In this document: positions 17,716-24,548 of the stretch, piece by piece
Layout of the letters: each line of letters opens with the position of its first letter
Numbering within the stretch: the stretch's first letter is position 1
NCBI RefSeq assembly: GCF_001612965.1
Contig: NZ_BDBL01000046.1
Span: forward strand, 1-64,000
DNA length: 64,000 nucleotides
Source of the DNA: Nocardia kruczakiae NBRC 101016
GTDB lineage: Bacteria > Actinomycetota > Actinomycetes > Mycobacteriales > Mycobacteriaceae
Direction: 5' to 3'
Notes under the pieces: model-generated
The model's database searches: none
Seen by the model: the letters and a program-made list of their open reading frames with translations, nothing else
What the model was told of the DNA's origin: nothing
Made by a program: the position numbers and the translations under genes

Positions 17716-18572
17716 TGCCCGAACTGCCCGAGGTCGAGGTGGTACGGCGTGGACTCGACGAACACGTCGTCGGTCACGTCGTGGAATCGGTCCTGGTCAA
17801 ACATCCGCGGTCGGTGCGCCGCCACGAACTCGGCGGCGACGATCTCGCCGCCCGGATGGCGGGCCTGCGGATCGAAGCGGCCCGCCGCCGCGGCAAATTC
17901 CTCTGGCTGACCTTCGACGATCCCGATGCCGCACTCGTCGTCCACCTCGGTATGAGCGGGCAGATGCTGGTGCAGTCCGCGCAGGCGCCGCTGGAGAAGC
18001 ATGCGCATATCGTCGCCGGACTCGACAACGGCACACAGCTGCGCTTCATCGATCAGCGCACCTTCGGTGGCTGGGCACTGAACCGGCTCGTCACGCTCGA
18101 CGGTGAGGAGCTGCCGGAATCGGTCGCCCACATCGCGCGCGATCCACTCGATCCCCGTTTCGACACCGAGGCCGTGGTCGCGCGCATGCGGACCAAATCC
18201 TCCGAGATCAAGCGCGTGCTGCTGGATCAGACGGTGGTCTCGGGCATCGGCAACATCTACGCCGACGAGGCATTGTGGCGGGCCCGCATCCACGGCGAAC
18301 GCCCGGCCGCGGCGCTCACCCGGCCCGCGCTGCGGCGGCTGCTGAGCGAGGTGCAGGTGGTGATGGGCGCGGCCCTCGACGCGGGCGGCACCTCCTTCGA
18401 CGCGCTGTATGTCAACGTCAACGGCAATTCCGGATACTTCGAGCGGTCGCTGGCCGCCTACGGTCGCGAGGACGAGCCGTGCCGTCGCTGCGGCGCCCCG
18501 ATCCGCCGCGAGAAGTTCATGAACCGCTCCTCCTACTCCTGTCCGCGATGCCAGCCGAAGCCCCGGCGATAG
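17715..18572 (+). CDS. mutM: Formamidopyrimidine-DNA glycosylase (Fpg/MutM)
   Basis: A 285-residue base-excision repair glycosylase/AP lyase that removes 8-oxoguanine and formamidopyrimidines. The N-terminal MPELPEVE provides the catalytic proline and glutamate. The helix-two-turn-helix contains SGIGNIYADEALWRARIHG, and a four-cysteine zinc finger (CRRCG and CPRCQ) closes the protein. The ATG overlaps the rnc stop, so translation is coupled. In M. tuberculosis the next genes are an OsmC protein, acylphosphatase and smc; here that order is interrupted by an accessory block. Confidence 0.97.
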   Translation: MPELPEVEVVRRGLDEHVVGHVVESVLVKHPRSVRRHELGGDDLAARMAGLRIEAARRRGKFLWLTFDDPDAALVVHLGMSGQMLVQSAQAPLEKHAHIVAGLDNGTQLRFIDQRTFGGWALNRLVTLDGEELPESVAHIARDPLDPRFDTEAVVARMRTKSSEIKRVLLDQTVVSGIGNIYADEALWRARIHGERPAAALTRPALRRLLSEVQVVMGAALDAGGTSFDALYVNVNGNSGYFERSLAAYGREDEPCRRCGAPIRREKFMNRSSYSCPRCQPKPRR

Positions 18573-18635
18573 TGGCGAGCACGCGCTAGATTTGCGGTGT
18601 GTCCGATGACGCCACTTCGCATGAAGGGAGAACGG

Positions 18636-19217
18636 ATGCGCAAGCTCACCTACTTCGTGGCCTCGACCATCGACGGGTATATCGCCACCCCGGACGGATC
18701 GGTCGATTTCTTCCCGGTCGGCGGTGACCACGGCCCGGCCATCACCGCCCAGTATCCGGAGACGCTGCCGACCAAGATCCGGGAATCGCTCGGGATCGAC
18801 AGTCCGGGCGAAAGCTTCGACACCGTGCTGATGGGCCGCAAAACCCACGATTTCGGCGTGCGGACCGGCACGTCGAGCCCGTATTCACATCTGCGGCAGT
18901 TCGTCGTGTCGACCACCCTGCCCGGGGATCCGGCCCGGGACGTCGAGCTGATCTCCTCCGACCCGCTGGGACGCGTGCGCGGACTCAAACAGGAGCCGGG
19001 GTCGGGCATCTGGTTGTGCGGCGGCGGCGAACTGGCCCAGGCGCTGCTGCCGGAGATCGACCAGATCTTCCTGAAGCTGTATCCGATCGTGCTGGGACAC
19101 GGCCGCCCGCTGTTCGGCGCGGGACCGCGGCTGCCGGAGCCGGCACTGTTCCGGGTCCTCACGGGCCGTGTGTTCGAGGACGGGGTGGCGTTCGTCAAGT
19201 ACAGCCGGATCCGCTAG
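18636..19217 (+). CDS. RibD C-terminal/dihydrofolate-reductase-fold protein
   Basis: A 193-residue protein of the RibD C-terminal/DHFR superfamily. It starts MRKLTYFVASTIDGYIATPD, typical of small stand-alone members annotated as dihydrofolate reductase family proteins. Other family blocks are VLMGRKTHDFGV and IWLCGGGELAQALLPEIDQI, the glycine-rich NADPH site. Members probably reduce a pteridine- or flavin-like substrate with NADPH, but few have an assigned role. ATG 18636 has AAGGGAG 6 nt upstream. The stop overlaps the next GTG by one base (TAGTG), so it is coupled to the PHP gene. Confidence 0.85.
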   Translation: MRKLTYFVASTIDGYIATPDGSVDFFPVGGDHGPAITAQYPETLPTKIRESLGIDSPGESFDTVLMGRKTHDFGVRTGTSSPYSHLRQFVVSTTLPGDPARDVELISSDPLGRVRGLKQEPGSGIWLCGGGELAQALLPEIDQIFLKLYPIVLGHGRPLFGAGPRLPEPALFRVLTGRVFEDGVAFVKYSRIR

Positions 19218-20242
19218 TGGCCGATCACGTTCCGGATCCGGTGGCCGCGCTGCGCGAGATCGCGTTCTGGATGGAACGCGATCGCGCCCAGACCCATCGG
19301 GTCAAGGCCTACCGGCGCGCGGCCGATGTCGTGGCCGAGCTGTCGGACGCCGATTTCGATCGGTACCGCGAATCCGGTGCCTGGCAGGAACTTTCGGGTA
19401 TCGGACCCAAGACCGCCGCGGTGATCGAGCAGGCCGTGTCCGGCGCCGTACCGCAGCGGCTGGCCGAATTGCGTTCCGCCGCACAGCCGATCGCACCCGC
19501 GGGCGCCGAGGTTCGGGCACTGCTGCGGGGCGATCTGCACACCCACTCCGACTGGTCCGACGGTGGCAGCCCGATCGAGGAGATGATGCGCACCGCGCAG
19601 GCGCTGGGCCACGAATACTGTGCGCTGACCGATCATTCGCCGCGGTTGAAGGTCGCCAACGGCCTGTCCGCGGAGCGGCTGCGCCGCCAGTTGGACGTGG
19701 TCGCCGAACTCAACGAGCGGCTGGCGCCGTTTCGGATCCTCACCGGCATCGAGGTCGACATCCTCGACGACGGCACCCTCGACCAGGAGGCCGATCTGCT
19801 CGCTCGCCTGGATGTCGTTGTGGCCAGCGTGCATTCGAACCTGCGTGCCGACTCCGACACCATGACCGAACGCATGGTGTACGCGGTGGCGAATCCGAAC
19901 GTCGACGTGCTCGGCCACTGCACGGGACGGTTGGTCGCCGGTAATCGTGGCATCCGGCCGGAATCGTCGTTCGACGCCGAACTCGTCTTCGAGGCCTGCC
20001 GCCGCTACGGGACGGCCGTGGAAATCAACAGCCGCCCCGAACGTCTCGATCCGCCGAGCCGGTTGCTGCGCCTGGCCGTGGAGATGGGCTGCCATTTCAG
20101 CATCGATACCGACGCGCACGCCCCGGGCCAGCTGGATTGGCAGGGCTACGGCTGCGAACGTGCCGCGGCGAACGGGGTCCCGGCCGACCGCATCATCAAC
20201 AGCCTTCCGCTGAGCGAACTCCTGGCGTTCACCGGGCGGTGA
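19217..20242 (+). CDS. HhH-PHP domain phosphoesterase
   Basis: A 341-residue protein. The N-terminal 90 residues form a helix-hairpin-helix region like the 8-kDa domain of family X polymerases (HRVKAYRRAADVVAEL, LSGIGPKTAAVIEQA). From about residue 105 a PHP metal-dependent phosphoesterase domain carries DLHTHSDWSDG, ALTDHSPRL, GIEVDIL, SVHSN and DTDAHAP, so all metal-binding motifs are present. It resembles bacterial PolX with the polymerase palm domain missing. Function may be DNA end processing or a general phosphoesterase. The GTG overlaps the upstream stop; it is convergent with the DUF350 gene. Confidence 0.85.
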   Translation: MADHVPDPVAALREIAFWMERDRAQTHRVKAYRRAADVVAELSDADFDRYRESGAWQELSGIGPKTAAVIEQAVSGAVPQRLAELRSAAQPIAPAGAEVRALLRGDLHTHSDWSDGGSPIEEMMRTAQALGHEYCALTDHSPRLKVANGLSAERLRRQLDVVAELNERLAPFRILTGIEVDILDDGTLDQEADLLARLDVVVASVHSNLRADSDTMTERMVYAVANPNVDVLGHCTGRLVAGNRGIRPESSFDAELVFEACRRYGTAVEINSRPERLDPPSRLLRLAVEMGCHFSIDTDAHAPGQLDWQGYGCERAAANGVPADRIINSLPLSELLAFTGR

Positions 20243-20266
20243 CACCGCGCGGCCGACCGGGCCCGC

Positions 20267-20719
20267 TCAGAGGATCGCGAACGCGACGACCATGCCGATC
20301 GCCAGATGCGCGGCGGCCACCAGCAGCGACTGAACCTGGTACGTGGCCGATTTCAGCAGATCGCCGATATGCAGGCCGACCAGCCATTCCAGCAGCCGGA
20401 TGGAGACCACCTGCGCGATGATGCCCACCAGCCCGTAGATCCCGGTCGCGATGAGGCCCTCGACGAGCCGGCCGCCGGAGGAATAGATCGCCAGCACCAC
20501 GATCAACGCCATACTCACCATGCCGGCGGACGCGATGACGACCGCGTTCGGATTACCGGCGGCGACCATCTTGCGCAGCGGTCCGGGCGTGGAGCTGTCG
20601 ATGGCCTGGAAGCCGATCAGCATCAGGGCCAGACCCAGCACCGCGTACAGCGCGATCGCGCCGACGCCGTGGCCGACGGAGCTCCAATACCCTGATTCGA
20701 GCGCGAGGGTGGACGACAC
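20267..20719 (-). CDS. DUF350 (YjfL-type) membrane protein
   Basis: A 150-residue protein with four hydrophobic segments (around IALYAVLGLALMLIGF, NAVVIASAGMVSMALIVVLA, EGLIATGIYGLVGIIAQV and LLVAAAHLAIGMVVAFAI), matching the DUF350/YjfL family. GTG 20719 has GGAGG 8 nt upstream. It is the last of three minus-strand genes with the glutathionylspermidine-synthase-like ATP-grasp gene and a YgiB-like gene. E. coli yjfL-yjfM-yjfC combine the same three families. Function is unknown; a membrane anchor or channel for the partner enzyme is plausible. Confidence 0.8.
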   Translation of the reverse strand: MSSTLALESGYWSSVGHGVGAIALYAVLGLALMLIGFQAIDSSTPGPLRKMVAAGNPNAVVIASAGMVSMALIVVLAIYSSGGRLVEGLIATGIYGLVGIIAQVVSIRLLEWLVGLHIGDLLKSATYQVQSLLVAAAHLAIGMVVAFAIL

Positions 20720-20755
20720 AGGTTCCTCCGGTGATGTTGATCGAGTCGCTGAATG

Positions 20756-21922
20756 CTACTTGGTCGGAATGCGATGCGGAACGAAGGTGGCGCCGTCGTC
20801 GGTGATCAGGCCGGGTGATTCGCGGATGCCGAGACCGGCCGAGGTGTCGCCGACGATCCAGGCGCCGAGCACCGGGCGCAGGCCGTCGAAATCCGGGAGC
20901 GGATCGAGGAGTTGGTAGACGAACCCCTCCTCGCCGTACACGCCGCCGGTAGAGGTTTCCATCCCGGCGCCGACGATGGTCATATTGGCGCCCTCACGGC
21001 CCAGCTTCGGTTTGCGGATGTACTCGGTGAGCTCGTGCGGATCGTCGAGGTAGGCCGGCAGCAGATTCGGATGCCCGGGATACATCTCCCACAGCACCGC
21101 CAGCAGCGCCTTGTTGGAAAGCAGTGTCTTCCACAGGGGTTCGACCCAGGCGGTCTCGGGGACGGAGTTCACCACCCGCTTGCCGAAATCGTCGTCGAGG
21201 GCCCATTCCCACGGGTACAGCTTGAAGATCGAACCGATCGGCGCCTCGGCCAGATCGACGAAACGCTCCAGTTCGGTGTCGAAGCCGATCTCCTCGATCG
21301 GCAGCGCGATGGTGTCGAATCCGGCCTCGGCGGCGGTCTCCTGCATATACGCGGTGGTCACGTTGTCCTCGCCGGAAGCGTCGGCCGAGGACCAGGTGAA
21401 GTGCAGCTGGTTGGTGGGCAGCTGGTCGAGCAACTCGCCCCAGCGCTCGACGAGACGTTCGTGCAGCGAATTCCACTGGTCGTCGTCGGGGTAGACGTCG
21501 GTGAGCCAGTGCCACTGCACGATGGCCGCTTCCAGCAGCGAGGTCGGCGTATCGGCGTTATACTCCAGCAGTTTCGCCGGTCCGCGGCCGTCGTAGCGCA
21601 GATCGAAACGTCCGTAGACGTACGGGTCGCTGCGCTGCCACGACTTCTTGATCGGCTCCCAGCTCCATTCGGGCAGGCCGAAATCGGCGAAGCGCTCGGT
21701 GAGCACGATCTGCTCGACCGCGTGCAGGCACATCGAATGCAGCACCTCGACCTGGGCCTCGAGCGCGAGGATTTCGTCGAGATCGAACTCGTAGTGCACC
21801 GATTCGTCCCAGTACGGGCGCGACTGTCCGTTCGCGTCGCGGCCGGGCGAGCCGAATACCAGCCCTTGATCGGCGATGATCTTCTGCCAGCCGGTACGTT
21901 GCCGGTTGCGCATCCGACGCAT
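20756..21922 (-). CDS. Glutathionylspermidine-synthase-like ATP-grasp protein (YgiC/YjfC family)
   Basis: A 388-residue ATP-grasp amidoligase-like protein. Family blocks include RFDLRYDGRGPAKLLEYNAD, TPTSLLEAA, KLYPWEWALDDDF, WKTLLSNKALLAVLWEMYPG, YIRKPKLGREGANMTI and GLGIRESPGLITDDGATFVP. These match YgiC/YjfC, which resemble the synthetase domain of glutathionylspermidine synthase without the amidase domain. The substrate is unknown; a peptide bond between an acid and an amine, perhaps on a protein or envelope component, is the usual prediction. The ATG follows directly on the stop of the YgiB-like gene (TAGATG), with TGGAGG inside that gene as ribosome binding site. Confidence 0.87.
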   Translation of the reverse strand: MRRMRNRQRTGWQKIIADQGLVFGSPGRDANGQSRPYWDESVHYEFDLDEILALEAQVEVLHSMCLHAVEQIVLTERFADFGLPEWSWEPIKKSWQRSDPYVYGRFDLRYDGRGPAKLLEYNADTPTSLLEAAIVQWHWLTDVYPDDDQWNSLHERLVERWGELLDQLPTNQLHFTWSSADASGEDNVTTAYMQETAAEAGFDTIALPIEEIGFDTELERFVDLAEAPIGSIFKLYPWEWALDDDFGKRVVNSVPETAWVEPLWKTLLSNKALLAVLWEMYPGHPNLLPAYLDDPHELTEYIRKPKLGREGANMTIVGAGMETSTGGVYGEEGFVYQLLDPLPDFDGLRPVLGAWIVGDTSAGLGIRESPGLITDDGATFVPHRIPTK

Positions 21923-22909
21923 CTAGGAGCCTCCACTGGTGGAACCGGATTTACTGCCGAGACCGCCTCGTACGACGGTCCCGCTCTTGGTGCTGACGGT
22001 GGCCTTCTTCGGCGCGACCGTGCTGCCGCCGACGGGCGCGCGCCCGACGGTGTTGTTGCCGCCGTAGTAGTAGCGGTACTGGTGGCCGTTGTAGAGGAAG
22101 ATGCCGGGCCCGAGCCCGCCACCGCCGTAATAGCCGCCGGTACTCGCGTAGGACTGGGCGCGCACGCAGTCGTCGTCGGGGACGACCTGCTGCTGCCCGT
22201 TGTCGTCGGTGATGCAGTAGGCGGTCACATTCGCCGGCCGGTGTGCGGCCTGGTATGCGAGATAGCCGGTGCCGACCACCGCGGCGATGCCGGCGACCGC
22301 CACGCCGCCGATGAGCAGCCGTTTGCGGTTGCGCCGCTTGGTTTCCGCGGCCTCGGCCGCGGCCCGTTCGGCCTCTTCGGCGCGTTTGCGGGCCTTGTCG
22401 CGCGCTCGCGCCTCGGCCACCGTCGGCGGCCGGGGCTGGGTGACGCCGGCCTCCTGCCGCTGCATGCTGCCGCGCATGCGACGGGTTTTGCCGGATTCGC
22501 CTGCGTCGCCGGAATTTTCACCCTCGGGATCGGCCGGCCCACCGGCGTCGGCGCTGAAAGCGTTGTCCGACAGCGGATTCGGCGCACCGGGCGTGGCCAG
22601 GCCGGGAATCGTCGAGGCCGGGTCGGGGAAGCCGGGCAGGATGGGCGTGCCGGGGAGAGTCGGCGCGGTCCGCGGATTCGGGAGGGTGGGGTCCGGTTCG
22701 CCCAGGCGTCTCGTCGGTTCCGCCTCGGATGCGCCGGTTTCGCGCTCGCCTTCGGGCTGCGCGCCGAAACGCACCGTCGGATCCGAGGCGCCGATTCCCT
22801 TCGGCTTTCCGGACTCCGGGCCGCCGGTGCTGTCGTCCCCCGCGGGCGGGGTATCGCGGGGGTCGTGCGAATCCCGATCCCCGGGCCCGCCCGGCTCATG
22901 TGTTGCCAA
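21923..22909 (-). CDS. YgiB/DUF1190-like membrane-anchored protein
   Basis: A 328-residue protein. Residues 1-190 are Pro/Gly/Glu-rich, then a charged Ala/Arg/Glu coil. One membrane segment (LLIGGVAVAGIAAVVGTGYL) is near residue 200. About 110 outer residues follow with two cysteines (YCITD, DDDCV), a Gly/Tyr-rich stretch (GGYYGGGGLGPG, QYRYYYGG) and the end VSTKSGTVVRGGLGSKSG, which resembles the conserved C-terminus of DUF1190/YgiB proteins. The start is TTG 22909 with AGGAG 7 nt upstream. It is the first gene of the set and sits beside the YgiC-like gene exactly as ygiB-ygiC do in E. coli. The long cytoplasmic region is unlike the enterobacterial lipoproteins. Confidence 0.7.
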   Translation of the reverse strand: MATHEPGGPGDRDSHDPRDTPPAGDDSTGGPESGKPKGIGASDPTVRFGAQPEGERETGASEAEPTRRLGEPDPTLPNPRTAPTLPGTPILPGFPDPASTIPGLATPGAPNPLSDNAFSADAGGPADPEGENSGDAGESGKTRRMRGSMQRQEAGVTQPRPPTVAEARARDKARKRAEEAERAAAEAAETKRRNRKRLLIGGVAVAGIAAVVGTGYLAYQAAHRPANVTAYCITDDNGQQQVVPDDDCVRAQSYASTGGYYGGGGLGPGIFLYNGHQYRYYYGGNNTVGRAPVGGSTVAPKKATVSTKSGTVVRGGLGSKSGSTSGGS

Positions 22910-22933
22910 CGATCGACTCCTGTATCCCCGCCG

Positions 22934-23215
22934 CTACCGTTCCTCGAAGCCTGTGATTCCGCCGAGGGCGGCGCCCCAGTTTTCCACAACCAGATCGACT
23001 CGACCAGGAGTGTCACCCGACCGCAACAATGCCAGCAAACGCTCGCATGCCGGTCGCGGACCCTCGGCCACCACGTGCACGCGCCCGTCCCGGGTGTTGC
23101 GGGCGTGGCCCACCACACCGAGTTCCAGCGCCCGCGCGCGCGTCCACCAGCGGAACCCGACGCCCTGCACGTAGCCGTGCACCCAGGCGCTGAGCCGGAC
23201 GGGGTCGGAGCTCAC
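22934..23215 (-). CDS. acyP: Acylphosphatase
   Basis: A 93-residue acylphosphatase that hydrolyses acyl phosphates. The active-site loop is VHGYVQGVGFRWWTR, with the catalytic arginine in GFRWW, and the substrate asparagine lies in GHARNTRDGRVHVVAEG. GTG 23215 overlaps the TGA of the OsmC gene (GTGA), so translation is coupled. The same osmC-acyP pair occurs between mutM and smc in M. tuberculosis (Rv2923c and Rv2922A as I recall). Here the pair is on the opposite strand to mutM and smc. Confidence 0.93.
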   Translation of the reverse strand: MSSDPVRLSAWVHGYVQGVGFRWWTRARALELGVVGHARNTRDGRVHVVAEGPRPACERLLALLRSGDTPGRVDLVVENWGAALGGITGFEER

Positions 23216-23724
23216 GACTCGATCTTGTCGATCTGGAACGTCAGGTTCACCGTGGTGCCCGCCTTCAGCGTCCGTCCCACGGTGCACACCTTGTCGATGG
23301 CGCGCTGCACGGTGACCAGCAATCGCTGGCGACCGGCCTCGTCGAGTTCGGACAGGTCCAGCTCGACGACCTCCTTCAGCTCCGGATACACCTCGTTCTC
23401 GCGGTCGGCGTCGCCGGAGACGCGGATCGTGGTGTCGTAGTTCTCGCCCAGCCGGTTGGACAGCGGGAAGTCCGAACTCATGCCGGTGCAGGCGGCCAGC
23501 GCGATCTTCAGCAGCTCACCGGGGGTGAAGACACCCTCGACGCCGTCGGAGCCGATGAGCACCTCGGCCCCGCGCGAACTGCGCCCGGTGTAGCGGCGGG
23601 TGCCGGTCCGTTCCACCCACAATTCGGTCACCGGCTTCGGTGCCTTGGTCTGCGGTGCGGCCGCGACGGTCGCGGGCTGCGCCGAGGCGGTGGGTGCGGC
23701 GGAGTTGGCGGTCTGTTCGGACAT
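23212..23724 (-). CDS. OsmC/Ohr-family peroxiredoxin-like protein
   Basis: A 170-residue OsmC-family protein. The N-terminal 30 residues are Ala/Pro/Thr-rich and disordered. The domain then carries the two reactive cysteines in LAACTGMSSDFPLSN and DKVCTVGRTLKAG, the arrangement that reduces organic hydroperoxides. ATG 23724 precedes MSEQTANS and has AGGATC upstream. The gene is translationally coupled to acyP. The fuller cysteine context resembles the OsmC/YhfA type more than Ohr. It may belong with the osmotic-stress genes nearby, but its M. tuberculosis counterpart suggests it is simply an ancestral neighbour of mutM. Confidence 0.88.
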   Translation of the reverse strand: MSEQTANSAAPTASAQPATVAAAPQTKAPKPVTELWVERTGTRRYTGRSSRGAEVLIGSDGVEGVFTPGELLKIALAACTGMSSDFPLSNRLGENYDTTIRVSGDADRENEVYPELKEVVELDLSELDEAGRQRLLVTVQRAIDKVCTVGRTLKAGTTVNLTFQIDKIES

Positions 23725-23840
23725 ACGTCGATCCTGCCATCGGGCCCGGAGCGGGCGCATCGCACACCGGCTTTCACCACGACGTGAGAGGATGGTTGTG
23801 TCCGATATCACCGGTTTGGTCCGGCTCGGGCGCGGTCGGG

Positions 23841-24548
23841 TCAGGCCTGGAAGCGGTACCCCATGCCGGCCTCGGTCAGCAGATGTTTCGGCTGGGACGG
23901 ATCGTCTTCGAGCTTGCGCCGCAGCTGCGCCAGATATACCCGCAGATAGTGGGTTTCGGTCGCGTACGTCGGCCCCCACACCTCGCGCAGCAGTTCGCGC
24001 CGCCCGACCAGCTTGCCCTGATTGCGCACCAGCATCTCCAGCACACCCCATTCGGTCGGGGTGAGGTGCACGTCGCGGCCGCCGCGGACGACCTTCTTCG
24101 CCGCGAGATCGACGGTGAAGGAGGAGGTTTCGACAATCGGCGCGGACTCCTCGGCCGCCGAGGCGGACCGCCGCACCGCCGCCCGCAGGCGGGCCAGCAA
24201 CTCGTCCATGCCGAACGGCTTGGTGACGTAGTCGTCGGCTCCGGTGTCGAGAGCCTCCACCTTGTCCGAGGAATCGGTGCGGGCCGAGAGCACGATGACC
24301 GGCATCGAACTCCAGCCGCGGATGCCGGCCAGCACCTCGACTCCGTCGATATCGGGCAGGCCCAGATCCAGTACGACCACGTCGGGATGCTTCTCCGCCG
24401 CCGCCCGCAGGGCCGCCGCGCCCGTGGCCGCGGTGATCACCTCGTAGCCGCGCACCGACAAGTTGATCCGCAGCGCGCGCAGGATCTGCGGTTCGTCGTC
24501 GACCACCAGCACCCGGACGGCGGCCGGCGGTCGTTCGGCCGATGTCAC
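23841..24548 (-). CDS. kdpE: KdpE response regulator
   Basis: A 235-residue OmpR-family regulator. The receiver domain contains VRVLVVDDEPQILRALRINL, the phospho-acceptor in VVVLDLGLPDIDG, and TKPFGMDEL with the conserved lysine. The C-terminal winged helix includes HLTPTEWGVLEMLVRNQGKL and ETHYLRVYLAQLRRKLEDDP. It is the partner of KdpD and activates kdpFABC under K+ limitation or osmotic upshift. GTG 24548 overlaps the kdpD TGA (GTGA), so it is translated with kdpD. Confidence 0.96.
   Translation of the reverse strand: MTSAERPPAAVRVLVVDDEPQILRALRINLSVRGYEVITAATGAAALRAAAEKHPDVVVLDLGLPDIDGVEVLAGIRGWSSMPVIVLSARTDSSDKVEALDTGADDYVTKPFGMDELLARLRAAVRRSASAAEESAPIVETSSFTVDLAAKKVVRGGRDVHLTPTEWGVLEMLVRNQGKLVGRRELLREVWGPTYATETHYLRVYLAQLRRKLEDDPSQPKHLLTEAGMGYRFQA

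Noticed and set aside
20912..23440. An 842-codon plus-strand frame across the YgiB/YgiC and acylphosphatase genes
   Set aside because: It opposes three genes with clear family motifs and has no coherent domain.
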